DNA from: Bacillus sp. AZ43
GTDB taxonomy: Bacteria > Actinomycetota > Actinomycetes > Mycobacteriales > Geodermatophilaceae
NCBI GenBank assembly: GCA_004570425.1
Contig: SPQJ01000022.1
Location: 1 to 64,000 of the forward strand
Length of the DNA stretch: 64,000 bases
Direction: 5' to 3'
Shown here: piece after piece, positions 1 through 8,587 of the stretch
Position numbering within the stretch: the first letter of the stretch is position 1
Layout: every line of letters begins with the position of its first letter
The notes under the pieces: generated by a model
Told to the model about the DNA's origin: nothing
Seen by the model: the letters and a program-made list of their open reading frames with translations, nothing else
Database searches by the model: none
Translations under genes and position numbers: made by a program

Positions 1-242
1 GATCTCGCGCCCCCGAGGGGACGCCCGCGGCGGCCCCGGCGCGAGGGGCGTCGGGGCGGCACCGCGCCGCCGACACCGGCCTGCTGGCCGCGGTGACCGA
101 CCAGGTGCCGTCGCCCCGCCCGGCGAGCTGGACCGCTCCCGAGGGGCTCGAGCCCGAACTGCTCACCCGTCCGATGCGGCTCGGTGACCAGACCCCGCAC
201 TCGCGGCGTCCGCGCGTCGACGGCTCCCTGCGCGGCGTCTGA
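1..242 (+). CDS. C-terminal fragment of an unidentified protein
   Basis: An open frame runs into the window from the left edge and stops with TGA at 240-242. The visible 79 or so residues are rich in Ala, Arg and Pro and show no motif I recognise; the tail reads ...RPRVDGSLRGV. A strong hairpin follows within 20 bp, which supports a real gene end. In many actinobacteria lexA and a LysM-domain gene lie near nrdR, but nothing here proves which protein this is. Confidence 0.45.
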   Translation, partial: SRAPEGTPAAAPARGASGRHRAADTGLLAAVTDQVPSPRPASWTAPEGLEPELLTRPMRLGDQTPHSRRPRVDGSLRGV

Positions 243-258
243 CCCGTCTCCCGTCCCG

Positions 259-284
259 GCACCCCGCGTGGCAGCGCGGGGTGC
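259..284 (+). terminator. Hairpin terminator after the left-edge gene
   Basis: A perfect 10-bp stem (259-268 with 275-284, GCACCCCGCG/CGCGGGGTGC) encloses a 6-nt loop, 17 bp after the preceding stop codon. There is no U-tract, which is normal for high-GC actinobacterial terminators. Confidence 0.6.
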
Positions 285-436
285 TCCGGCGCGTCCGGGG
301 AGTGTCGGCGCGCCCCTCGCGACGTGTGGGCGCGGCCCCTCCGGCGCGTCGTCGCGGCGTGTCGTGTGACTCGTGGGGACCGATGTCCTCCCTGGTGAGG
401 GGAGAGTCGGGACGGAACACGCCGAGGCGCGGATCG

Positions 437-484
437 CTTGCACATCTTGTGTGCCCCGGCCTAGGGTTCCCCTACATCTAGTAG
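437..484 (+). promoter_or_regulatory. nrdR promoter with two NrdR boxes
   Basis: Two copies of a 16-bp NrdR-box-like motif lie at 437-452 and 469-484. They share the core ACATCT at 442-447 and 474-479, exactly 32 bp (about three helical turns) apart, the spacing known for NrdR box pairs. A promoter fits between and over them: -35 TTGCAC at 438-443, 18-bp spacer, -10 TAGGGT at 462-467. Box 1 overlaps the -35 and box 2 lies just past the -10, so NrdR bound with (d)ATP should repress its own operon. The remainder of 285-436 and 485-612 shows nothing I can assign beyond a Shine-Dalgarno sequence (AAGGAGG) before nrdR. Confidence 0.7.
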
Positions 485-612
485 TTACAGAGTTGTAAGC
501 CTGTCCACAGGCTGCTCCCCAGGTTCTCCCCGCGACGTCCACCGGATGTCCCCAGGAGGGTCCACAGGAGCCGCCGTCGGAGGGGCCGACATCTCGGAAG
601 GAGGCCCCCGCG

Positions 613-1110
613 ATGCGCTGCCCGTTCTGCCACAACGCCGACAGCCGGGTCATCGACTCGCGCGAGGCCGACGAGGGGGCGACCACCCGTCGTCGTCGTT
701 CCTGCCCGAAGTGCAACCGGCGGTTCACCACGGTCGAGGAGGCCGTGCTCGCCGTCGTCAAGCGCAACGGGGTGAGCGAGCCGTTCAACCGGTCCAAGGT
801 CGTCGCCGGTGTGCGGCGCGCGTGCCAGGGCCGGCCGGTCGCCGAGGACCAGCTGAAGCTGCTGGCCCAGCAGGTCGAGGACGCCATCCGCGCCACCGGT
901 GCCGCGGAGGTCCCCAGCAACGAGGTGGGGCTGGCCATCCTCGGGCCCCTCCGCGAGCTCGACGAGGTCGCCTACCTGCGCTTCGCGAGCGTCTACCGCT
1001 CCTTCACCTCGGTGGCCGACTTCGAGAAGGAGATCGCCGAGCTCAAGGCCCGCCAGCCGCAGGCCGAACCGTCCGGATCCGAGTCCTCGGACGTCCTCAC
1101 CGGCGCCTGA
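613..1110 (+). CDS. nrdR: Transcriptional repressor NrdR
   Basis: NrdR is a nucleotide-sensing repressor of ribonucleotide reductase genes. The 165-residue protein begins MRCPFC and has a four-cysteine zinc ribbon (C3, C6, C31, C34) followed by an ATP-cone domain at roughly 46-136. The family is usually 150-160 residues, so it is full length. The ATG is preceded by AAGGAGG at good spacing. The next gene is the B12-dependent reductase nrdJ, the usual nrdRJ pair, and two NrdR boxes sit in the promoter, pointing to autoregulation. Confidence 0.96.
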   Translation: MRCPFCHNADSRVIDSREADEGATTRRRRSCPKCNRRFTTVEEAVLAVVKRNGVSEPFNRSKVVAGVRRACQGRPVAEDQLKLLAQQVEDAIRATGAAEVPSNEVGLAILGPLRELDEVAYLRFASVYRSFTSVADFEKEIAELKARQPQAEPSGSESSDVLTGA

Positions 1111-1248
1111 GAACTGTCAGTACCACCGGCTAGACACCCACTCAGAGCACCACCGATCGCGGCTCTTCCCCAGCCCTCCGATCCACCAGCACCACACCGC
1201 CGCGCACGTCACGTCACGGCACGACACGACCAGGGAGAGCTCCACACC

Positions 1249-4119
1249 ATGACCGAGACCGACGACCGCTTGGCCGGCACCCGCGCACGGCGCAGCAGCA
1301 AGGCGCCCAGCCGCAAGGGCCTGAAGATCAAGCGCGTCTTCACCACCGCCGGTGTGCACCCCTACGACGAGGTGACCTGGGAGCGCCGCGACGTCGTCAT
1401 GACCAACTGGCGCGACGGCTCGATCAACTTCGAGCAGCGCGGCGTGGAGTTCCCCGCCGAGTGGAGCATCAACGCCACCAACATCGTCACGACCAAGTAC
1501 TTCCGCGGCGCCGTCGGCACCCCGCAGCGCGAGAGCAGCCTGCGGCAGCTCATCGACCGCGTGGTGCTCACCTACGGCGCGGCCGGCCGCGAGCACGGCT
1601 ACTTCGCCACAGAGGGCGACGCGGAGATCTTCGAGCACGAGCTGACCTGGATGCTCATGCACCAGTACTTCAGCTTCAACTCCCCGGTGTGGTTCAACGT
1701 CGGCACGAGCGCTCCGCAGCAGGTCAGCGCCTGCTTCATCCTCGCCGTCGACGACGAGATGGACTCGATCCTGAACTGGTACCGCGAGGAGGGCCTGATC
1801 TTCAAGGGCGGCTCCGGCGCCGGCCTCAACCTCTCCCGCATCCGCTCCTCCAAGGAGCTGCTCTCGTCCGGCGGCACCGCCTCGGGCCCGGTCTCCTTCA
1901 TGCGTGGCGCCGACGCGTCGGCCGGGACCATCAAGTCCGGTGGCGCCACCCGTCGCGCCGCGAAGATGGTCGTCCTCGACATCGACCACCCCGACATCGA
2001 GGAGTTCATCGAGACCAAGGCGCGCGAGGAGGACAAGATCCGCGCGCTGCGCGACGCCGGCTACGACATGGACCTCGGTGGCAAGGACATCACCAGCGTC
2101 CAGTACCAGAACGCCAACAACTCCGTGCGCGTGTCCGACGAGTTCATGCGCGCGGTGGAGGAGGGTGACGAGTTCGGTCTGCGCGCCCGCCTCGACGGCT
2201 CGGTCATCGAGACCGTCGACGCCAAGACGCTGTTCCGCAAGGTCACCCAGGCCGCGTGGGAGTGCGCCGACCCCGGCATCCAGTACGACGACACGATCAA
2301 CGACTGGCACACCAACCCCGAGACCGGCCGGATCAACGCGTCCAACCCGTGCTCGGAGTACATGAGCCTGGACAACAGCTCGTGCAACCTGGCGTCGCTG
2401 AACCTCATGAAGTTCCTCAAGGACGACGGCACGTTCGACTCGAAGAACTTCGTGAAGGCCGTCGAGCTGGTCATCACCGCGATGGACATCTCGATCTGCT
2501 TCGCCGACTTCCCGACCGAGCCGATCGGCGAGACCACCCGCGCCTACCGCCAGCTGGGCATCGGCTACGCCAACCTGGGCGCCCTGCTCATGGCGACCGG
2601 CCACGCCTACGACTCCCGTGGGGGCCAGACCCTCGCCGCGGCGATCACCTCGCTGATGACCGGCACGGCCTACCGCCGCTCGGCCGAGCTGGCCGGCATC
2701 GTCGGGCCCTACGACGGCTTCGCCCGTAACGCCGACGCCCACGCCCGCGTCATGCGCAAGCACGCCGCGGCCAACGACGCCATCCGCCCGGTCGGCGCCG
2801 ACGACGCCGACGTGCTCAAGGCCGCCACCGCGCAGTGGCAGGAGTGCCTGGAGATCGGCGCCGACAACGGCTGGCGCAACGCCCAGGCGTCGGTCCTGGC
2901 CCCGACCGGGACCATCGGCTTCATGATGGACTGCGACACGACCGGCATCGAGCCGGACTTCTCGCTGGTCAAGTTCAAGAAGCTGGTCGGCGGCGGCTCC
3001 ATGCAGATCGTCAACCAGACGGTGCCGCGTGCCCTGCGCAGCCTGGGCTACCAGGAGGAGCAGATCGAGGCGATCGTCGAGTACATCGCCGAGCACGGTC
3101 ACGTCGTCAACGCGCCGACCCTGCGCCCCGAGCACTACGAGGTGTTCGACTGCGCCATGGGCGAGCGGGCCATCTCCCCGATGGGCCACGTGCGCATGAT
3201 GGCCGCGGTCCAGCCCTTCATCTCCGGCGCGATCAGCAAGACGGTGAACATGCCGGAGACGGCGACCGTCGAGGACGTCGAGAACATCTACTTCCAGGGC
3301 TGGAAGATGGGCCTCAAGGCCCTCGCGATCTACCGCGACAACTGCAAGGTCGGCCAGCCGCTGTCCGACGCCAAGGCCAAGAAGGCCGAGGCCAAGGTGG
3401 AGGAGGCCCCGTCGGCCACCGCGCTGTCGCACCCGGTGCGCAAGCGGCTCCCGAAGAAGCGGACGAGCGTCACCACGTCCTTCAGCGTCGCGGGCGCCGA
3501 GGGCTACATGACCGCCGGCATGTACGAGGACGGCAGCCTCGGCGAGGTCTTCCTCAAGCTCGGCAAGCAGGGCTCGACCCTCGCCGGCGTGATGGACGCC
3601 TTCTCCATCTCGCTGTCGATCGCGCTGCAGCACGGTGTGCCGCTGGAGACCTACATCCAGAAGTTCACCAACATGCGCTTCGAGCCGGCCGGCATGACCG
3701 ACGACCCGGACATCCGGATCGCCCAGTCGGTGATGGACTACATCTTCCGGCGCCTGGCCCTCGACCACCTGCCGGTCGAGACCCGGGCCACCCTCGGCAT
3801 CTTCAGCGCCGAGGAGCGGGCCGCCCAGGTCTCCGGCTACGGCACCTCCGCGTCGACGGCCACCGTCGTCGACGAGGAGGAGGTCGACCTGGAGCAGCTG
3901 CGCACCTCGGCCCCGATCGAGACCGCTCCGACCCAGGAGAAGGTCACGCCGGAGGGTCCGAAGTCGGTCAAGGAGGCCCACTCCTCGGCCGAGCTGCTCG
4001 AGCTGGTCACCGGGACCGCCACCGACGCGCCGCTGTGCATGACCTGCGGCACGAAGATGCGCCCGGCCGGCAGCTGCTACGTCTGCGAGGGCTGCGGCTC
4101 CACCAGCGGCTGCAGCTGA
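1249..4119 (+). CDS. nrdJ: Vitamin B12-dependent (class II) ribonucleotide reductase NrdJ
   Basis: NrdJ reduces ribonucleotides to deoxyribonucleotides using adenosylcobalamin, in the cytoplasm and without oxygen dependence. The 956-residue protein has the class II active-site signature N366-P-C368-S-E370 (thiyl-radical Cys plus Asn/Glu), the redox-pair cysteines C162 and C379, and a C-terminal cysteine-rich tail (CMTCG...CYVCEGCGSTSGCS) that re-reduces the active site. The length matches the long actinobacterial form. It follows nrdR by 138 bp, an interval with only GC-rich short CACG repeats. The stop codon TGA (4117-4119) is part of the 5-bp target duplication GCTGA of the adjoining transposon, so the insertion leaves the protein unchanged. 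Confidence 0.97.
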   Translation: MTETDDRLAGTRARRSSKAPSRKGLKIKRVFTTAGVHPYDEVTWERRDVVMTNWRDGSINFEQRGVEFPAEWSINATNIVTTKYFRGAVGTPQRESSLRQLIDRVVLTYGAAGREHGYFATEGDAEIFEHELTWMLMHQYFSFNSPVWFNVGTSAPQQVSACFILAVDDEMDSILNWYREEGLIFKGGSGAGLNLSRIRSSKELLSSGGTASGPVSFMRGADASAGTIKSGGATRRAAKMVVLDIDHPDIEEFIETKAREEDKIRALRDAGYDMDLGGKDITSVQYQNANNSVRVSDEFMRAVEEGDEFGLRARLDGSVIETVDAKTLFRKVTQAAWECADPGIQYDDTINDWHTNPETGRINASNPCSEYMSLDNSSCNLASLNLMKFLKDDGTFDSKNFVKAVELVITAMDISICFADFPTEPIGETTRAYRQLGIGYANLGALLMATGHAYDSRGGQTLAAAITSLMTGTAYRRSAELAGIVGPYDGFARNADAHARVMRKHAAANDAIRPVGADDADVLKAATAQWQECLEIGADNGWRNAQASVLAPTGTIGFMMDCDTTGIEPDFSLVKFKKLVGGGSMQIVNQTVPRALRSLGYQEEQIEAIVEYIAEHGHVVNAPTLRPEHYEVFDCAMGERAISPMGHVRMMAAVQPFISGAISKTVNMPETATVEDVENIYFQGWKMGLKALAIYRDNCKVGQPLSDAKAKKAEAKVEEAPSATALSHPVRKRLPKKRTSVTTSFSVAGAEGYMTAGMYEDGSLGEVFLKLGKQGSTLAGVMDAFSISLSIALQHGVPLETYIQKFTNMRFEPAGMTDDPDIRIAQSVMDYIFRRLALDHLPVETRATLGIFSAEERAAQVSGYGTSASTATVVDEEEVDLEQLRTSAPIETAPTQEKVTPEGPKSVKEAHSSAELLELVTGTATDAPLCMTCGTKMRPAGSCYVCEGCGSTSGCS
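4115..4119. repeat. Left copy of transposon target-site duplication (GCTGA)
   Basis: GCTGA lies immediately outside the left inverted repeat and is repeated exactly at 23989-23993 outside the right inverted repeat. A 5-bp duplication is what Tn7, Tn5053 and Mu-type DDE elements make. The last three bases are the nrdJ stop codon. Confidence 0.9.
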
Positions 4120-4214
4120 TGGCGAGACTCGTCGGAATGTCCTGGGGTTTCTCGCCCCATGTCACCGGCGGCTCGTCGAAATGTCACCGCGGCTTGCAGT
4201 GACATTATGTGTCA
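4120..4214. repeat. Left transposon end: terminal inverted repeat and sub-terminal transposase sites
   Basis: After the 14-bp terminal repeat, related sites occur: CTCGTCGGAATGTCC (4128-4142), CTCGTCGAAATGTCACC (about 4172-4188) and an inverted GTGACATT (about 4199-4206), then ATGTGTCAAG. The right end carries the same elements (AAGTGTCAC, GAATGTCACC). Several short sites per end are typical of TnsB binding. Confidence 0.65.
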
Positions 4215-4236
4215 AGCTCGCGTGACCGCGTGATCT

Positions 4237-4245
4237 TGATACATC
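4237..4245. promoter_or_regulatory. TGATACATC motif shared with the right end
   Basis: TGATACATC occurs here, upstream of the XRE regulator, and again (reverse strand) at about 23906-23914 upstream of the right-end winged-helix regulator, where a second TGATACA copy follows. It may be an operator used at both ends; this is inference. Confidence 0.35.
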
Positions 4246-4319
4246 AGCCATCAGCCGCCCCGGCCCTCTTCGGAGGGTCGGGGCGGCTCGGCATGGTCAC
4301 GAACACGAGGAGAGAACCG

Positions 4320-5027
4320 GTGAGCCAGCCCCCGCCGCCCGGCGGCGCCGCCGGCACCGACGGCGAGGACGCCGGTCCGGTGCGGCCGCGGTCCGGCGGC
4401 CGGGTCGCTGGACAGGCCTACGCGCCGCCGGCACCGGCGACGGCGGGCTCGGGGTACGCGTGGCCGTTCCGCGACTACGCCGACGTCGAGCCGCGGCCGC
4501 TGCGGGAGGCCTACGAGTGGTGGCAGGCGATCGCCCGCGACGTCGCCGACCGTCGCCGTGCCCGCCGGTGGGAGCAGTCCCAGGTCGCCGACGCGGCGGG
4601 GGTGTCGCTGAACACCGTCCAGCGCATCGAGCGCGGCGAGTGGACCGCGGTGCACAACCTCTTCCTGGTCTGCTCGGTGCTGGGGCTGCGCGTCGAGCAG
4701 ACCGTCGACGTCGCCGACCCTCGCCCACCGGCACCGGCGGACCGCGCGGCACGCCGCGCCCTGGCCCGCCCGGCCGGCCAGGACCGGGTCGCCACCCGCG
4801 AGGAGGTGCTCGCCGGCCGGGCGGTGCTGACGGCGCTGGCCCGGCACCACGAGCTGCTCGAGCCGCGGGTCGATCTCGACGGCACCGTGTACGTCCGCGC
4901 GGCGCGGGCCGACGACTTCGGGCCGCTGTGGCGGTTCGCCGCCGTGGTCGCGCAGACCCTCGACGTGTGGGTCAAGGTGTCGGCCGACGAGGCGGCCGCC
5001 ATCCGGAACGAGGGGGAGCTGCTGTGA
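4320..5027 (+). CDS. XRE-family helix-turn-helix regulator at the left end
   Basis: A 235-residue protein with a Pro/Gly-rich N-terminus (1-55) and an XRE helix-turn-helix at about 85-125 (...SQVADAAGVSLNTVQRIERG). The C-terminal 75 residues are acidic and of unknown function. I chose the GTG at 4320 because GAGGAGAG lies just upstream; in-frame starts upstream lack a ribosome site. It is the first gene inside the left end and precedes the CBASS genes by 136 bp, so it may control them or the element. No family more specific than XRE can be claimed. Confidence 0.75.
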   Translation: MSQPPPPGGAAGTDGEDAGPVRPRSGGRVAGQAYAPPAPATAGSGYAWPFRDYADVEPRPLREAYEWWQAIARDVADRRRARRWEQSQVADAAGVSLNTVQRIERGEWTAVHNLFLVCSVLGLRVEQTVDVADPRPPAPADRAARRALARPAGQDRVATREEVLAGRAVLTALARHHELLEPRVDLDGTVYVRAARADDFGPLWRFAAVVAQTLDVWVKVSADEAAAIRNEGELL

Positions 5028-5163
5028 AGCCCAACGCCTCCGTTGCGGCTCGGCTCCGTGGCCGGACCGTTCTCGACGACCGTCCTGCAGCGCGCCACGG
5101 AAGTGTCAGAGGCAGGGCGAACACTGCGAGCGACAGCACGACTTCAACCAGTGGGGGTACCTC

Positions 5164-6177
5164 ATGAGCAAGAAGGTGGATGCGGCGTTCGCCGAGTTCG
5201 ACGAGAACCTCAACCTCGACCCGCGGGAGCGCCTCCGAGCCCAGCAGGTCCACAACGACATGCGCGACGCGGTGAGCGTCGACCGGCTGGTCGTCGACAG
5301 CTTCCTGCAGGGGTCCTTCGCCCGGAAGACGATGCTCAAGCCGCTGAAGGACGTGGACGTCGTCCTGCTCCTGAACCCCGAACTCCGGGAGCGCTACCGG
5401 GCCCCGGACGGGCCAGGCCGGGCGATGGAGGACTTCAAGCCGCGGGTGCTCAAGAAGTTCCCGGACGCCGAGTTCGACCAGGGGGAGGAGCCGGCCGGCA
5501 AGGCGCTGCGGGTGTCCCTGCCCAACTGCGCCTTCACCGTGGACCTGGTGCCGGCGTTCGAAGAGGACCCGCCGACGGAGTACGTGCTGATCGGCGATCG
5601 GCACGAGGGGTCGTGGGAGCGCAGCAACACGCGCATCCAGCGCCGCAAGGTCAGCGAGCGCAACAAGGCCACCGGTTGGCGGTTCGTGCACCAGGTGCGG
5701 ATGCTGAAGGCCTACCGCAAGCACCACGAGGGCCAGCTGGAGTTCGTCTCCGGCATCGTCATGGAGTCGCTGGCGTTCGCCGCGATCCGTACCGAGTTGC
5801 CCCACGCGGACGCCGTCCTCACCACCCTGCGCCACGCGGCCACCGCGGTGTACGGGCCGGTCTACGAGCCGGCCGGCGAGGACGACGTCACCGCGAAGTG
5901 GACGCCTCAGCAGCGCAGCATTGCCGCACAGGCCTTCAGCGAGGCCGCCGCCCGCGCCGACGAGGCCGTCCGGCTCGACGCCGCGGGCGACCCGGACGGC
6001 GCGATCGACGCCTGGCACACCCTGCTCGGCCCCGACTTCCCGAAGCCGCCGGCGCGGCCGCTGAAGGACGCGGCCGCCGCATGGGGATCGGGGAGCGTCA
6101 GCAAGACCGGCCGGCCCAGCGCGACGAGGGCCGCGGATCAGCAGGCACCCGCTGGGCGGTCGTGGGCATCACGCTGA
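5164..6177 (+). CDS. CBASS cyclic-oligonucleotide synthase (CD-NTase)
   Basis: CD-NTases make cyclic di- or trinucleotide signals on phage infection. The 337-residue protein has the nucleotidyltransferase signature G50-S51 followed by the metal pair D63/D65 (KDVDVVLL) and the third acid D127 (FTVDLVPAF), so the catalytic triad is intact. The C-terminal half is the helical domain usual in DncV/cGAS-like enzymes. It opens a three-gene set: the next gene overlaps its 3' end and looks like an E2, and the third encodes a membrane protein. The ATG at 5164 has a G-rich ribosome site. Clade and product nucleotide cannot be read from sequence alone. Confidence 0.85.
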   Translation: MSKKVDAAFAEFDENLNLDPRERLRAQQVHNDMRDAVSVDRLVVDSFLQGSFARKTMLKPLKDVDVVLLLNPELRERYRAPDGPGRAMEDFKPRVLKKFPDAEFDQGEEPAGKALRVSLPNCAFTVDLVPAFEEDPPTEYVLIGDRHEGSWERSNTRIQRRKVSERNKATGWRFVHQVRMLKAYRKHHEGQLEFVSGIVMESLAFAAIRTELPHADAVLTTLRHAATAVYGPVYEPAGEDDVTAKWTPQQRSIAAQAFSEAAARADEAVRLDAAGDPDGAIDAWHTLLGPDFPKPPARPLKDAAAAWGSGSVSKTGRPSATRAADQQAPAGRSWASR

Positions 6178-6686
6178 CGCAGCTCTTCGGCGACCTCGAG
6201 GGCACCTGCGCACGGCTGGAGCGGGAGATGTTCGGGGTGCGCGTGGATCGCGCACGACTCCAGGCCTCGGGCTGCGCGGTTCTCGACCTCACCTTCGACC
6301 CGCCTCCCGAGTTCGCCGCGGAGGGCTACGTCGCCGAGAGCGCCCGAATCACGGCTCGCCCCGACGGCCAGATCCACACGTTCCCCCTGGGGGCGAGGGA
6401 CCGGAAGTGGAAGCACCGCAACCCGTCGCCGCTCGGCCCGATCTTCGGCGAGCTCGCCGGTGACCTGTGCCTGTGGTATCCGCGGGACCCCCGCGGGCTG
6501 CGCTGGGAGTGGGAGGACGGTCTCGAGGAGTACGTCACCCGCGTGCACCGGCACCTGTTCTTCGAGGAGTACTGGCGGCGCAACGACGAGTGGCCGGTCG
6601 AAGACGCCCCGCACGGTGAACCCCCCGCGGGTGCACACCCCGTGCTCACCCGACAGATGAGGAAGGCGGCGAAGCAGTGGGCCTGA
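6162..6686 (+). CDS. E2-like protein of a short type II CBASS
   Basis: In short type II CBASS an E2-like protein (without E1 or JAB partners) conjugates or primes the CD-NTase. This 174-residue protein shows an E2-type C-terminal block: L102-C103-L-W-Y-P with C103 as candidate catalytic cysteine, then W-E-W-E-D-G, H..L..EEYW, and a terminal E-W-P...P-H-G motif seen in bacterial E2 families. GTG 6162 overlaps the CD-NTase stop by 16 bp; ATG 6081 would add 27 low-complexity residues and is less likely. Position between a CD-NTase and a membrane effector supports the call; the E2 assignment itself rests on motif resemblance. Confidence 0.65.
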   Translation: MGITLTQLFGDLEGTCARLEREMFGVRVDRARLQASGCAVLDLTFDPPPEFAAEGYVAESARITARPDGQIHTFPLGARDRKWKHRNPSPLGPIFGELAGDLCLWYPRDPRGLRWEWEDGLEEYVTRVHRHLFFEEYWRRNDEWPVEDAPHGEPPAGAHPVLTRQMRKAAKQWA

Positions 6687-7234
6687 TCGCGGCGGCGGCG
6701 GAAAACGCGGTGCAGACGCCCAGTTGGTGGCCGTGGGTCGCCGCCGTCCTCGGCTCGTCCGTGCTGGGCGGCCTCATCACCGCGACGCTCGGCAACGTGC
6801 GCACCGCCGCCGAAGCCCGCCGCGACGGGTACGCGCGTGCGGTCCGCACGCTCATCGCGCGAGGGGAGTACCCGTACCGAATCCGTCGCCGGGCGTCCGA
6901 CGACGCGGAGACGCTCACCGCGCTCGCCGAGCGGGGGCACGACATCCAGGAGCAGCTGGCGGCCTGCCGCACATGGGTCAACGCCGAGAACCGCACGCTC
7001 GGGGTCATCTACGACGACGTCCTCGCACGGCTCGACGCTGCCTTGAAGCCGGCGGCGCAGGACGCCTGGGCGCAGCCACCGATCACCACCGGAGCGGCGA
7101 TGGCCCTCGGCGGCTGGGGACCGGGCGACCAGTGGCCGCAGCTGAAGCGGCTCCAGCACGCCATCAACTTCCGCTTCGGCTGGCGCCGCGCGGTGCCCGG
7201 ATGGTTCGTCCGCTGGTGGGTTCGCCGTCCTTAG
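6677..7234 (+). CDS. Putative CBASS transmembrane effector
   Basis: This 185-residue protein has one hydrophobic segment near the N-terminus (about residues 18-38, WWPWVAAVLGSSVLGGLI) followed by a soluble, Arg-rich domain. It starts with GTG inside the last 10 bp of the E2-like gene, so translation is coupled. In CBASS the last gene normally encodes the killing effector, and small membrane proteins are a common type. No catalytic motif is visible and I cannot place it in a named effector family, so the role comes from context. Confidence 0.6.
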   Translation: MGLIAAAAENAVQTPSWWPWVAAVLGSSVLGGLITATLGNVRTAAEARRDGYARAVRTLIARGEYPYRIRRRASDDAETLTALAERGHDIQEQLAACRTWVNAENRTLGVIYDDVLARLDAALKPAAQDAWAQPPITTGAAMALGGWGPGDQWPQLKRLQHAINFRFGWRRAVPGWFVRWWVRRP

Positions 7235-7391
7235 CCGCGCGTGGGCTCGTCGACGTCAGAGGCGGCAGGCGGCGGCCGGCCACCGCTGACCGAGGAGGGG
7301 CGGCGTCCCACTCCGGAGCCAGCGACGCCGTAGCCGTTCGCGCGGGACGCTGCCCGCACCCGGGCTGCCGCGGCGCCCGGTGCCACCCGGC

Positions 7392-7862
7392 TCAGGGGCC
7401 GGCCTGGTCGCCGTTGTACGGCGCGGTGAGCCAGGCCGGCGGCGGGCCGAGGCCGGTGAGGGTCGGGATGCCGAAGGCGTCGGCGAGCAGCCGGGCCCAG
7501 GCACGCGCCTCGGTCAAGTCATCAGCGAGCCGCTCGTTCTCCAGACGGGCCTCGGCGAGCGCGCCGTCGGCGGTGCGCAGCTCCTGCTCGAGCCGGGGAA
7601 CGTCGCCGGCGCGGGCAAGCAGCTGCGCGATGGGGTGGTCGGGCCAGAAGCCGCCGTCGGGTCCGAGGTCGACGGTGCCCCAGCCGCCGTCGTGTAGCAG
7701 CACCGGAGTTCCGTCGGCGCCGAGCAGACCCCAGCCCCGCGGGCCGACGAGGCGGCGCGCGTCATGGTCGTCGTCGCGGTCGCTGGTCGGCCGGCGTCGG
7801 CGTTCGAGGGCGCCGGGATCGACCTGCTCCCAGCGCCAGGGGGGAGGGGGCACCTCGGTCAA
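7392..7862 (-). CDS. Uncharacterised protein, last gene of the transposition operon
   Basis: A 156-residue protein, unfamiliar to me. It begins MTEVPPPPWRWEQV, has a W/G-rich middle (about 44-75) and a helical region (about 85-130) with coiled-coil character. The GTG start overlaps the stop of the upstream gene by 4 bp (GTGA), so it is translated as part of the leftward operon. Downstream, 7235-7391 separates it from the CBASS effector in convergent orientation; I see no strong terminator there. Confidence 0.6.
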   Translation of the reverse strand: MTEVPPPPWRWEQVDPGALERRRRPTSDRDDDHDARRLVGPRGWGLLGADGTPVLLHDGGWGTVDLGPDGGFWPDHPIAQLLARAGDVPRLEQELRTADGALAEARLENERLADDLTEARAWARLLADAFGIPTLTGLGPPPAWLTAPYNGDQAGP

Positions 7863-8587
7863 GGCTGTGCCTTCCGCTGCTCATACCACTCCCAGATCGC
7901 GGCCAGTCCGAGCGTCGGCTGGTCGCGCTGGCACACGACGTGCAGCTCCTCGTTGGCCGCGGTGAAGCTCTCCACGGTGACGGCGAACCACTGGTCGCCG
8001 TGGATGGACTCGACGGTGGCGCCGTGGTCGGCCAGAAGGGAGAGGAGGAGGTCGTCGACGAAGGTGCGGTCGGTGATCTCGCGGGCCTTCAGCTCGTCGC
8101 TGCCGCGGGACAGGCCGGCCTTGACGCGCTGATAGAGGGCCTCGCCGGCGGCTTCCCGTTCGGGTCCGCAGGTGCACACCATCGGCAGATGGTGCCGCTC
8201 GGCGGGGTCGGGCACGGGGCTCACGGGCTCTCCTCGTTCGGCTTGGTCGGCTTCGGCGGCTCGGGACCGTGTGGCCTGCAGCTGGGCCTGACAGTCGCGG
8301 AGCCGCGCCTCAGTGACCCGTAGCTGCTCGGCCAACTCCACGTGGGCGTCCTGGATGTCGGCGAGCAGGCCGGTGAGCGCACGGTCGTCCAGCTGCAGGA
8401 AGTGGGGGCCGGGAGGCAGGCCGCCGCGGACGACCCGCGGCCACTGCCGAGATGCGAGCAGCTGCCGGAGCTCGTCGAGCGCGGCGCGGCCGCCGCGGAC
8501 GACCGCGGCCCACCGTTCCGGTGGTCCGGTGGTGGCGAACGTCAGGCACCGCTGCAGAACGTCGAGCAGCTCGGCGGCGCGGTTCAC
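7859..8587 (-). CDS. Uncharacterised protein of the transposition operon
   Basis: A 242-residue protein with a helical N-terminal half (coiled-coil-like at about 75-110), a short cysteine pair (C-T-C at about 137-139), and a compact C-terminal part ending ...AAIWEWYEQRKAQP. I do not recognise a family. It starts with GTG directly after the stop of the small membrane protein and overlaps the next gene by 4 bp, so it belongs to the same leftward operon. Confidence 0.6.
   Translation of the reverse strand: MNRAAELLDVLQRCLTFATTGPPERWAAVVRGGRAALDELRQLLASRQWPRVVRGGLPPGPHFLQLDDRALTGLLADIQDAHVELAEQLRVTEARLRDCQAQLQATRSRAAEADQAERGEPVSPVPDPAERHHLPMVCTCGPEREAAGEALYQRVKAGLSRGSDELKAREITDRTFVDDLLLSLLADHGATVESIHGDQWFAVTVESFTAANEELHVVCQRDQPTLGLAAIWEWYEQRKAQP

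Noticed and set aside
285-612. Cobalamin riboswitch before nrdR-nrdJ
   Set aside because: I looked because NrdJ needs B12, but no B12-box-like sequence was seen; control is better explained by the two NrdR boxes.
1117-3981. 954-residue open frame antisense to nrdJ
   Set aside because: Low-complexity Val/Asp/Leu/Gly/His/Arg composition typical of the reverse strand of a GC-rich gene; nrdJ is certain.
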